Assembly (NCBI GenBank): GCA_903828685.1
Contig: CAIKNB010000087.1
Coordinates: 1-12,591 of the forward strand
Direction of reading: 5' to 3'
DNA length: 12,591 nt
Source of the DNA: Candidatus Uhrbacteria bacterium
GTDB lineage: Bacteria; Patescibacteriota; Patescibacteriia; 2-12-FULL-60-25
Made by a program: the position numbers and the translations under genes. The notes under the pieces are model-generated. The model made no database searches and was not told the DNA's origin. It saw nothing but the letters and a program-made list of their open reading frames with translations. Below are positions 1 to 5,931 of the stretch, one piece after another; the first letter of the stretch is position 1, and every line of letters starts with the position of its first letter.

Positions 1-1
1 C

Positions 2-625
2 GAAGAATTGAAGACGCTGCGCAAGCTCGGTTCAAGGCTGCAAGGCCATTCCAACAACCATTTCATGCCCGACTTGCCCATCGAAACCTGCGGCGGTCCG
101 CTGGGCCAAGGCTCATCGCAAGCCGTGGGCATGGCCCTCGCCGCGCGCGCGAATTCCAATTCGAATAACATAGGGGCAAATAATCTACCGACCTGGCACA
201 CCTGGTGCTTGATGAGCGACGGCGAACTGGACGAGGGCCAAAGCTGGGAAGCCATCATGCTGGCCGGTAAATTGAACTTGCGCGAGCTCACGGCTTTCGT
301 AGACCGCAACAATATCCAGATCGACGGTTTTACCGAGGATGTGATGCCGCTCGAACCGCTAGCCGACAAATTCCGCGCCGCCAACTGGAGCGTAATCGAA
401 GTGGATGGCCACAACATCCGCCAAATCGTCGAGGCTGCGGACCAAGCACGCGCCACGGCCGAAAATCCCACGGTCATCATCTGCCACACCATCCCGGGCA
501 AAGGCGTGGATTTCATGGAAAACAAATTCGAATGGCATGGCAAAACGCCTAATACTGACGAAGCGCGCGCTGCGCTCATGGAATTGCGCACGCTGGGCGG
601 ACAGATAACATCGGAGCATGAATGA
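2..625 (+). CDS. tkt: Transketolase, N-terminal (thiamine-diphosphate-binding) subunit, 5'-truncated
   Basis: Transketolase moves two-carbon ketol units between sugar phosphates in the non-oxidative pentose phosphate pathway; this subunit carries the pyrimidine/diphosphate-binding half of the thiamine diphosphate (ThDP) site. The frame is open from base 2, so the start and roughly the first quarter of the protein lie outside the window. Visible motifs are GGPLGQG, then SDGELDEGQSWEA and about 20 residues later DRNN, which together form the ThDP/metal motif (SDG here in place of the usual GDG). Later come the QIDGFTEDV segment and HTIPGKGVDF. The C-terminal half of transketolase is absent and is encoded by the next gene, so this is a split, two-subunit enzyme. 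The stop is TGA at 623-625, one base before the partner's ATG, indicating one operon with translational coupling. The family call is firm; activity as a heterodimer is inferred from known split transketolases. Confidence 0.95.
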   Translation, partial: EELKTLRKLGSRLQGHSNNHFMPDLPIETCGGPLGQGSSQAVGMALAARANSNSNNIGANNLPTWHTWCLMSDGELDEGQSWEAIMLAGKLNLRELTAFVDRNNIQIDGFTEDVMPLEPLADKFRAANWSVIEVDGHNIRQIVEAADQARATAENPTVIICHTIPGKGVDFMENKFEWHGKTPNTDEARAALMELRTLGGQITSEHE

Positions 626-626
626 T

Positions 627-1607
627 ATGTTGAATCCCACCCTCAATCCCCAAATTTACGATCCCAAAATAGAACAAATCCCCACGCGCAACGGCTACGG
701 CGACGCGCTGATCGAATTGGGCGATAAAAATCCGGACATCTTCGTATTGACCGGTGATTTATCCGAATCCACGCGCGTACTCGCGTTCCAAAAGAAGTTC
801 CCGGAACGTTTTGTGGAATGCGGCGTGGCCGAACAGAACATGCTGGGCGTGGCCGCCGGACTCGCACTTACCGGCAAGATTCCTTTCGTTTCTTCTTACG
901 CCGTATTCGTTCCTGGTCGCTGTTGGGATCAGTTGCGCGTCTCGGTGTGCTACTCGAACGCGAATGTGAAGATCGCTGGCGCACATTCCGGGATTTCAGT
1001 CGGACCTGACGGTGCCACGCATCAAGCGCTAGAAGACTTGGCCATCACGCGCGTGTTGCCCGGGCTAACCGTGGTCGTGCCGTGCGATTATGAGGAGACG
1101 CGAAAATGCACGCATGCCGTGGCCGAGAAAGTCGGCCCGTGCTATTTCCGCTTTGCACGCGAAAAGACGCCAGTCATCACCTCAAAAAACACGCCCTTCG
1201 AAATCGGCAAAACCTACGCCTGCGTCGAAGGAGCTGACGCGACCATCGCGGCCTGCGGTCCCCTGCTCTACGAAGCTTTGATCGCGGCGCGCGAGTTGGA
1301 GAAAGAACATATCGAAGTCGAAGTCTTGAATTGCCACACGTTAAAACCGTTTGATGACGCAACGCTCATCCAAAGCGTGAAGAAAACCGGCTGCTGCGTC
1401 ACGGTCGAGGAACATCAGACGACCGGCGGCTTGGCCGGAGCAGTCGCTGAATGTTTGGGACGTAATTTTCCGGTGCCGCTCGAAACCATCGGCATGCCTG
1501 ACTCGTTCGGAGAATCAGGCGAACCAGACCAGCTTTTGGAAAAATACCACATGCGCAGCGCGGATATCGTAGCCGCGGTGAAAAAAACGATGCAAAGGAA
1601 AAAATAA
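627..1607 (+). CDS. tkt: Transketolase, C-terminal (pyrimidine-binding) subunit
   Basis: This is the second half of a split transketolase and should form the active ThDP enzyme with the preceding subunit. From the ATG at 627 it has 326 residues, typical for such subunits. GVAEQNMLG holds the catalytic glutamate (about E69) that activates ThDP. Further on are GAHSGISVGPDGATHQ (substrate-site histidine about H132), VVPCDYEE and the substrate-phosphate segment YFRFAREK; the last 120 or so residues form the usual C-terminal transketolase domain with VEEHQTTGGLAGAVAE. An in-frame ATG lies three codons earlier at 618, overlapping the previous stop. I prefer 627 because GGAG at 613-616 is ten bases from it but only one base from 618, and because TGA-T-ATG matches the one-base gaps at other junctions here. 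No U-rich terminator follows on the + strand. Confidence 0.95.
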   Translation: MLNPTLNPQIYDPKIEQIPTRNGYGDALIELGDKNPDIFVLTGDLSESTRVLAFQKKFPERFVECGVAEQNMLGVAAGLALTGKIPFVSSYAVFVPGRCWDQLRVSVCYSNANVKIAGAHSGISVGPDGATHQALEDLAITRVLPGLTVVVPCDYEETRKCTHAVAEKVGPCYFRFAREKTPVITSKNTPFEIGKTYACVEGADATIAACGPLLYEALIAARELEKEHIEVEVLNCHTLKPFDDATLIQSVKKTGCCVTVEEHQTTGGLAGAVAECLGRNFPVPLETIGMPDSFGESGEPDQLLEKYHMRSADIVAAVKKTMQRKK

Positions 1608-1632
1608 GACCGCCTACTTTGGGTAGACGGTC
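1608..1632 (-). terminator. Rho-independent terminator of the 222-residue hypothetical gene
   Basis: Arms 1608-1617 and 1623-1632 pair over ten positions with one mismatch and a five-base loop. Read on the - strand the hairpin is followed at once by TTATTTTTTCC, a good U tract; read on the + strand it is followed by GAGAGTTC, which is not. The - strand transcript therefore ends here, and its U tract overlaps the last codons and stop of the transketolase gene. Confidence 0.75.
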
Positions 1633-1638
1633 GAGAGT

Positions 1639-2307
1639 TCAGTTGATGCCGCCGGACGGACCCTTCGCAGGGCCGCATAGGTCAGCCATCTGCTGAGCGG
1701 TAGGTTCTTCGTCCAGATCGGACATCCGCTGGATGATTTCGCGCAGCCGTACCGGACGGCTTTTTTCCGGTACTTTCTCCAGGGCGCGCGCAATCAAGAG
1801 CACGTTGTCGGCCTGGCTGGTGAGCCGGCTCCAACGCACAGCTTCGATGTGCGCCTTCAACATGAGCTTGAGGTGCAAGGGCAGGTTGTCGAGATTGGAA
1901 ATGTCGATCTCCTGCAGAGCCGGCATGCAGATGCTGTCGGCTTCTTTGTCATGGCCCGTGAGCACATCCGTCAGCTTCCCGAATGCCTCGGCCAGAAGCT
2001 GCTGGCAACCTTCGCACTTTCTGATGTGCGACGTGTCTTTGACGCTTCCGAGCGTGCCTTGAGAAATCACCAGATGTTCCAGAAACGTAGCTACGCTCCT
2101 GACGGAGATGACGTTGTCCCTGAAGAAACGGAATGCCGAGTCATGCCCGAGCTTGGCTGCGGCTTGGCCCAAAGCTTCGAGCAGCGCCAGTTCGGATACG
2201 CTGCGCTCCATCTCAGGATCTTTAAGCGATTCCGGCTGGATGAACTTCCTGCCCGTGTTGCGGTTCAGGATCAGACCTAGACCACGCATGAAATCTGAAA
2301 TTTTCAA
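1639..2307 (-). CDS. Hypothetical protein, mostly helical, with an HX3CX2C motif (222 residues)
   Basis: I do not recognise the family. The start is TTG at 2305-2307, chosen because GGAGGTG at 2312-2318 (- strand) stands four bases upstream; the next in-frame ATG (codon 7) has no such site. The protein looks soluble and largely alpha-helical, with leucine- and alanine-rich stretches at 36-55, 70-82, 102-118 and 142-180, and no signal peptide or membrane segment. H94-X3-C98-X2-C101 (HIRKCEGC) has the spacing of the zinc-binding motif of ZAS anti-sigma factors, but it sits mid-protein and nothing else supports that role. C127 and C211 are the other cysteines. It stands alone on the - strand, divergent from the first PfkB-family kinase and convergent with transketolase, with its own promoter-like sequence and terminator. 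The opposite-strand frames here lack ribosome sites and I treat them as shadows. It is a credible gene of unknown function. Confidence 0.75.
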   Translation of the reverse strand: MKISDFMRGLGLILNRNTGRKFIQPESLKDPEMERSVSELALLEALGQAAAKLGHDSAFRFFRDNVISVRSVATFLEHLVISQGTLGSVKDTSHIRKCEGCQQLLAEAFGKLTDVLTGHDKEADSICMPALQEIDISNLDNLPLHLKLMLKAHIEAVRWSRLTSQADNVLLIARALEKVPEKSRPVRLREIIQRMSDLDEEPTAQQMADLCGPAKGPSGGIN

Positions 2308-2311
2308 TCTT

Positions 2312-2318
2312 CACCTCC
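2312..2318 (-). promoter_or_regulatory. Strong ribosome binding site GGAGGTG deciding a TTG start
   Basis: GGAGGTG on the - strand lies four bases before the TTG at 2305-2307. It is one of only two strong Shine-Dalgarno sequences in the window (the other is at 4478-4485) and it decides the start of the 222-residue protein. Confidence 0.75.
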
Positions 2319-2324
2319 ACTGGC

Positions 2325-2353
2325 TGAATACCACGAATATCCGGCGCCGTCAA
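2325..2353 (-). promoter_or_regulatory. Candidate sigma-70-type promoter of the 222-residue gene
   Basis: On the - strand TTGACG (2348-2353) is separated by 17 bases from TATTCA (2325-2330), which is preceded by TGG and so forms an extended -10. The spacer ends TTCGTGG, the same as the spacer of the promoter at 4412-4440. A start point about seven bases past the -10 would fall at the ribosome site, giving a leader of only about ten bases. The -35 matches consensus at five of six positions and the -10 at three of six. Confidence 0.4.
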
Positions 2354-2378
2354 CCCTCTCGCCCTAATAACACCGGCT

Positions 2379-2387
2379 TGATAAACT
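2379..2387 (+). promoter_or_regulatory. Candidate extended -10 of the first PfkB-family kinase gene, possibly leaderless
   Basis: TGATAAACT has the extended -10 layout TG-N-hexamer with hexamer TAAACT (four of six to TATAAT). Its end is six bases before the ATG at 2394. No ribosome site precedes the ATG, so transcription starting at or beside the ATG is plausible. I see no convincing -35. Confidence 0.35.
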
Positions 2388-2393
2388 GGCTAC

Positions 2394-3401
2394 ATGAAAA
2401 AGAACATCGGCGCCAAAACCGCTTTTGACATCATCGCCATCGGCGAAGCGCAGCGCGACATCTTCTATCTGCTGGATGAAGCGACTTTAAGCTGCCAGCT
2501 CAACAAGGAGCGCTGCCTGCTGTGCCTGGAATACGCGAATAAGATTCCGGTGCGCCACGTGGTCAAAGTCCCGGCAGCAGGCAACTCGGCCAATGCCGCG
2601 GTCGGCGCCTCACGTCTCGGACTCAAAGCTGCGCTCGTGTCCTGGATTGGCACGGACCACGCCGGTCAGCATCTGAAAGAAGCGCTCAAACTGGAAAAAG
2701 TCGCGCTTAAATACGTGCTGGCCGATCCTAAACATCCGACCAGCGAGGCGACTAACCTGACGTATCAAGGCGAAAAAACGCAGCTAGTATATTTTCAACC
2801 GCGCGTACACGTGTTTCCGCCCCTGCAAGCCGCGCGCTGCCTGTACTATTCGGCCGTGGGAATAAAACATGCGGGTTGCGACGCCAAGGTATTGGCATAT
2901 CTGCGAAAAAATCCGCAAACCTTCTTCGTCTTCCAACCCGGCACGACCCATATCCGCACCGGACTCGAAGCCAACAAGCCGTTCATCGCCAAAAGCCGCA
3001 TCTTCATCCTGAACAAACAGGAAGCCGAGCAGCTCCTGGGCGACAGTGCGCACACGATGTGCAGTTTGCTCGATGATTTCCACAAGCTCGGCGCAGCCAA
3101 TGTCATCATCACCGACGGAAAAAATGGCGCTGACGGGTTTGATGGAAAAAATCATTGGCATATGCCGACGTTTCCGGTCGAAATAGTAGAAACCACAGGC
3201 GCAGGCGACAGCTTTGCTATCGGCGTGACTGCAGCCATGCTCAAAGGACAACCCTTGGAAGAAGCTTTGCGCTGGGGCACAGCCAACTCATGGAGCGTTA
3301 TCCAGCAAATCGGTCCGCAAAAAGGACTGTTGAATGCCAAACAGATGCGCCGCGTGCTCAACAAATTCGCGAAAGTCAAACCCACGCTGCATAAACATTA
3401 A
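2394..3401 (+). CDS. PfkB-family (ribokinase-like) carbohydrate kinase
   Basis: This 335-residue protein is an ATP-dependent sugar or nucleoside kinase of the ribokinase/PfkB superfamily. The N-terminal strand FDIIAIGEAQRD is followed by the glycine-rich substrate-binding segment AAGNSANAAVGASRLG (61-76), the nucleotide-side segment NVIITDGKNGADGF (236-249) and the PfkB signature TTGAGDSF (267-274), whose D272 should be the catalytic base and G269-G271 the anion hole. Before the glycine-rich segment is CLEYANKIPV, with cysteines C34, C41 and C44 close by; the second PfkB protein here has an equivalent CLPMGAKIPV, so the two belong to one subfamily. The gene ends 23 bases before the aldolase ATG, so phosphofructokinase activity feeding the aldolase is an attractive inference, but nucleoside, ribose or fructose-1-phosphate kinase activity cannot be excluded. 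There is no Shine-Dalgarno sequence at the ATG. Confidence 0.9.
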   Translation: MKKNIGAKTAFDIIAIGEAQRDIFYLLDEATLSCQLNKERCLLCLEYANKIPVRHVVKVPAAGNSANAAVGASRLGLKAALVSWIGTDHAGQHLKEALKLEKVALKYVLADPKHPTSEATNLTYQGEKTQLVYFQPRVHVFPPLQAARCLYYSAVGIKHAGCDAKVLAYLRKNPQTFFVFQPGTTHIRTGLEANKPFIAKSRIFILNKQEAEQLLGDSAHTMCSLLDDFHKLGAANVIITDGKNGADGFDGKNHWHMPTFPVEIVETTGAGDSFAIGVTAAMLKGQPLEEALRWGTANSWSVIQQIGPQKGLLNAKQMRRVLNKFAKVKPTLHKH

Positions 3402-3406
3402 ATTGC

Positions 3407-3415
3407 TGATATGAT
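3407..3415 (+). promoter_or_regulatory. Candidate extended -10 promoter of the aldolase gene, possibly leaderless
   Basis: TGATATGAT combines TG-N with TATGAT, five of six to consensus, nine bases before the ATG at 3425. It lies just after the stop of the upstream kinase gene. The aldolase ATG has no ribosome site, so a separate short or leaderless transcript is plausible in addition to read-through. No good -35 is visible. Confidence 0.4.
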
Positions 3416-3424
3416 GTGCAGCAT

Positions 3425-4345
3425 ATGTTAGTCACCACCAAAAAACTCCTGGTTCCGGCGCGCGCCAAGCACTATGCGGTGCCGGCGTTCAATGTGAATG
3501 ATTTGGAATTCCTCAAAGCCGTTTTGTCCGCAGCCGAAAAGATGAAGTCGCCGGTCATCGTGCAGACGTCTGAAGGCGCCATCGAATATGCAGGACTGGA
3601 TTACCTCGTAGCCATGATCCGCGTGGCAGCCAAAGGCAAAATCCCGGTAGCCATGCACGTGGACCACGGCAAAAATCTCAAAACCATCAAAGCTGCGCTG
3701 GATGCCGGCTATACTTCTGCCATGTTCGACGGTTCCGCGCTCCCCTATGCCGAGAACGTGAAGAAGACAAAACAAGTCGTGGCTTGGGCGCGAGCAAAAG
3801 GCGCATCGGTGGAAGCGGAGATCGGCGCCATCGCCGGCATCGAAGACTTCGTGAACGTGGAAGAAAAAGATGCGCACCTGACCAATTCTGAGCAAGCTCT
3901 CAAATTCGCCAAAGACACAGGCTGCGATGCGCTAGCCATCGCCATCGGCACGGCGCATGGCGCGTACAAGTTCAAAGGCAAGACGCATTTGGACATCGAG
4001 CGGCTGAAAAAGATTTCCAAGCTGGTAAAGATTCCACTAGTGCTGCATGGCGCATCTGGAGTTTTGGAAGATGTGAAGGAAATCGCGGAAAAATACGGCG
4101 CCAAGCTCGGCGAAGCGCGCGGCGTGTTGGATGCGGACATTGCGCAAGCCATCAAATACGGCGTGGCCAAGATCAACATCGACACTGATTTGCGTCTGGC
4201 CTTCACGGCCGGTGTGCGCGAGGCTGTCCACGACCTGCCCAAAGTCATTGACCCGCGCAAACTGCTCGAACCATCCAACCTGTTGATGCGCGAAGTGGCC
4301 ATGCGCAAGATGAAACTTTTCCGCAGCGCAGGACGGGTGAAATAG
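3425..4345 (+). CDS. fba: Class II (zinc-dependent) fructose-bisphosphate aldolase
   Basis: The enzyme cleaves fructose 1,6-bisphosphate to glyceraldehyde 3-phosphate and dihydroxyacetone phosphate, and the reverse, in glycolysis and gluconeogenesis. From the ATG at 3425 it has 306 residues. Visible class II motifs are PAFNVND near the N-terminus; HVDHGKN (78-84), with catalytic D80 and zinc ligand H81; AEIGAIAG (131-138); GTAHGAYK (175-182), with zinc ligand H179; LHGASGV (207-213), with zinc ligand H208; and NIDTDLR (251-257) in the phosphate/substrate site. Between HGASG and NIDTD there is a longer loop, as in one branch of class II aldolases. A GTG at 3416 in frame would add three residues; I prefer the ATG because MLVTTKKLL is the usual family beginning. 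Closely related tagatose-bisphosphate aldolases share these motifs, but the location beside a PfkB kinase and transketolase favours the glycolytic enzyme. A strong terminator follows. Confidence 0.93.
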   Translation: MLVTTKKLLVPARAKHYAVPAFNVNDLEFLKAVLSAAEKMKSPVIVQTSEGAIEYAGLDYLVAMIRVAAKGKIPVAMHVDHGKNLKTIKAALDAGYTSAMFDGSALPYAENVKKTKQVVAWARAKGASVEAEIGAIAGIEDFVNVEEKDAHLTNSEQALKFAKDTGCDALAIAIGTAHGAYKFKGKTHLDIERLKKISKLVKIPLVLHGASGVLEDVKEIAEKYGAKLGEARGVLDADIAQAIKYGVAKINIDTDLRLAFTAGVREAVHDLPKVIDPRKLLEPSNLLMREVAMRKMKLFRSAGRVK

Positions 4346-4361
4346 TTTCTAGATTCGACTT

Positions 4362-4388
4362 AAAAAGACGCGAATACGCGTCTTTTTT
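4362..4388 (+). terminator. Strong rho-independent terminator after fba
   Basis: A perfect 11-base-pair stem (4362-4372 with 4377-4387) and AATA loop are followed by a T run at 4383-4388. The A run at 4362-4366 on the other arm makes it symmetrical, so it could also stop - strand transcription. It separates the kinase-aldolase unit from the next gene. Confidence 0.9.
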
Positions 4389-4411
4389 GACTTTTTAACG
4401 GCGCAATCGGC

Positions 4412-4440
4412 TTGACAAAGCAGGCTGTTCGTGGTGAATT
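4412..4440 (+). promoter_or_regulatory. Candidate sigma-70-type promoter of the 462-residue gene
   Basis: TTGACA (4412-4417) is a perfect -35. A 17-base spacer ending TTCGTGG leads to TGAATT (4435-4440), which is preceded by TGG as in an extended -10; the hexamer itself matches only three of six. A start near 4447 gives a leader of about 44 bases carrying the ribosome site at 4478-4485. The spacer end and ribosome site closely match those of the - strand gene at 1639-2307. Confidence 0.5.
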
Positions 4441-4477
4441 TCCTCTGCCCTTTCAAGCAAGAACCATGACTAACCAA

Positions 4478-4485
4478 GGGAGGTG
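4478..4485 (+). promoter_or_regulatory. Strong ribosome binding site GGGAGGTG
   Basis: GGGAGGTG lies five bases before the ATG at 4491 and fixes that start against an overlapping upstream ATG at 4466 in another frame. Confidence 0.8.
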
Positions 4486-4490
4486 CACTC

Positions 4491-5879
4491 ATGGCATTCA
4501 AACGCCTGACCCATCCAGAACATGCGACGAAAGACGATGCAACCCTGGCTGCGGAGGCCAAGAAATTCTTCAATGGCCAATCCTCGGTCCAATTTGTCGC
4601 CTTCATGCTCACGCTGCTGCGCGATAAGAACCCCACGTGGTGGCAACCCAAAGCGCTACGCGAGTTCTACAGCGAGACCCAGCGCTTGCGTGACCTGACC
4701 TCGCGCGTAGATATACGTTCGCGCATTGCCAAGGTCCTGACCAACATGCCTGAGCAGGCTGCGCGCAAAGTGTCGCCAGACTTCCTGGCATCGTACATCG
4801 AAACCGTGCTCGAAGCCGACAAGACCGATGTGGACTTCGAAAATGCTTTCGCACCCGAAGAGCTCGCGCTCTACGGCGACGCGCCGGCCTACTTCTTCCG
4901 TTTCATGGACGTCTTTCCCTGGGATCAGAACACCGACCAAAACCGCGAAATCGTGAACGCGCTGATCCAGGACCTGCTCAATAGTCGCGCCACGCCCGAG
5001 AACAAGCTGGCCAAACCCATCTTGAGCGAATGGGATGTGCTGAACGCCATTCCAGGCATCATCGTGATGGACCGTCTGCCTCTGAAACAGCGGGCCATCA
5101 TCTTCGACGCGATAATCGCTCAGGAAAAAGGCACGCCGCGCGAGGTGTTCCATGCCAAGCAAATCCTAGCTGCGGTACCACTCGAGATGTTCGTCAAGTA
5201 TGTCCATCTCGATGAGCTGCGCGAAGTTTTCGTGGTAGCCACCAAGGCCTTGGGGTTCGAGCGCCCGGTCGTGGAAAAGCCGGCCGAGACGCCGCCTGCT
5301 ACGCCCGCCGAGCCCGAGAAGGCTCCTGAAACGAGCGGGGTGAAGGCATCCGAGCCGTCCACGCCTGACGAAGGTTGGACCAGGCTGGATACGAATCGTG
5401 CGGCATCACAACCGGAGATCGTCCTCAGTAATCCGCAAGCGGACAGTTCGGACGGGCCCGCGGTGACCGTGTCCGTGAACGAGATCGACTTGCCCGACCT
5501 GGGCCTCGAACCCGTTATCCCGGAGCTAAAACCATCGCTGCCCCGACCGGTCGCGGAAACCAAAACCCTCGACGCGCTGAAAACCCAGCTGGTCGAAGGG
5601 AACTTGCTCGCGCCGACCAATAACCTGCTTGATGGCACATGGCCCGCGCTAGAAGAAAACGCTCGCGCTGCCATGTGGCTCATCCTGCGTGCGCTCAATC
5701 CGGAGCAGTTCGCCAAAGACGACGAATGGACAGAGTACGACTTCAGGACCCAGTGCGACGCCCTGTTCACCGAACTGGACAGACACGGCGGAGAACTGCG
5801 AAGTCTGTCCCGAAAGCTGCGTAGCAGCCGACCGGGCCACAGACCTCCGCCCCTGCCTCCGAAGTTTCCCACGAAGTAA
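4491..5879 (+). CDS. Hypothetical protein with two helical regions joined by a Pro/Glu-rich linker (462 residues)
   Basis: I do not recognise this protein. The start is secured by the ribosome site at 4478-4485. Residues 15-255 look like a compact helical domain with aromatic-rich patches (NPTWWQ at 47-52, AYFFRFMDVFPWD at 133-145). Residues 258-360 are low in hydrophobics and rich in proline, alanine, glutamate and serine, a likely disordered linker. Residues 360-445 form a second predicted helical region (ENARAAMWLILRALNPEQF), followed by a basic, proline-rich tail with PPPLPP. There is no signal peptide, membrane helix or cysteine pair; it should be cytoplasmic. A multi-helix scaffold or adaptor fits the architecture, but nothing shows a partner. 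It is a single-gene unit with its own promoter and terminators on both sides. Confidence 0.85.
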   Translation: MAFKRLTHPEHATKDDATLAAEAKKFFNGQSSVQFVAFMLTLLRDKNPTWWQPKALREFYSETQRLRDLTSRVDIRSRIAKVLTNMPEQAARKVSPDFLASYIETVLEADKTDVDFENAFAPEELALYGDAPAYFFRFMDVFPWDQNTDQNREIVNALIQDLLNSRATPENKLAKPILSEWDVLNAIPGIIVMDRLPLKQRAIIFDAIIAQEKGTPREVFHAKQILAAVPLEMFVKYVHLDELREVFVVATKALGFERPVVEKPAETPPATPAEPEKAPETSGVKASEPSTPDEGWTRLDTNRAASQPEIVLSNPQADSSDGPAVTVSVNEIDLPDLGLEPVIPELKPSLPRPVAETKTLDALKTQLVEGNLLAPTNNLLDGTWPALEENARAAMWLILRALNPEQFAKDDEWTEYDFRTQCDALFTELDRHGGELRSLSRKLRSSRPGHRPPPLPPKFPTK

Positions 5880-5897
5880 CCGCCCCTTCCTTTCCAC

Positions 5898-5931
5898 GCC
5901 CTCCGCTAACACCGGAGGGCTTATCTTTTTT
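5898..5931 (+). terminator. Rho-independent terminator after the 462-residue gene
   Basis: An eight-base-pair GC-rich stem (5898-5905 with 5913-5920) and a seven-base loop are followed by TTATCTTTTTT (5921-5931). The T tract reaches into the stop codon of the convergent - strand gene. Read on the - strand the hairpin has no U tract. Confidence 0.85.

Noticed and set aside
1849..2280. Open frame of 143 codons on the + strand
   Set aside because: It overlaps the - strand hypothetical gene, which has a strong ribosome site, a promoter-like sequence and a matching terminator; the + frame has none of these.
1639..2307. Annotation of the 222-residue protein as an anti-sigma factor
   Set aside because: Only the HX3CX2C spacing agrees; there is no neighbouring sigma factor, no membrane segment and the motif is not N-terminal.
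3416..3424. GTG at 3416 as the aldolase start
   Set aside because: No ribosome site precedes it, it overlaps the end of the -10-like element at 3410-3415, and the family normally begins at the MLVTTKK methionine.
4412..4627. Short + strand frame beginning at TTG in the promoter and running into the 462-residue gene
   Set aside because: Its start codon is the -35 hexamer itself and the strong ribosome site fits the ATG at 4491 in another frame.
5120..5872. Open frame of 250 codons on the - strand, serine-rich
   Set aside because: It is antisense to the 462-residue gene, which has a clear promoter, ribosome site and terminator; composition reflects the complement of its linker.
5898..5920. 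Hairpin as a terminator for the - strand DUF2207 gene
   Set aside because: On the - strand it is followed by a purine-rich stretch without U tract, so only + strand termination is supported.
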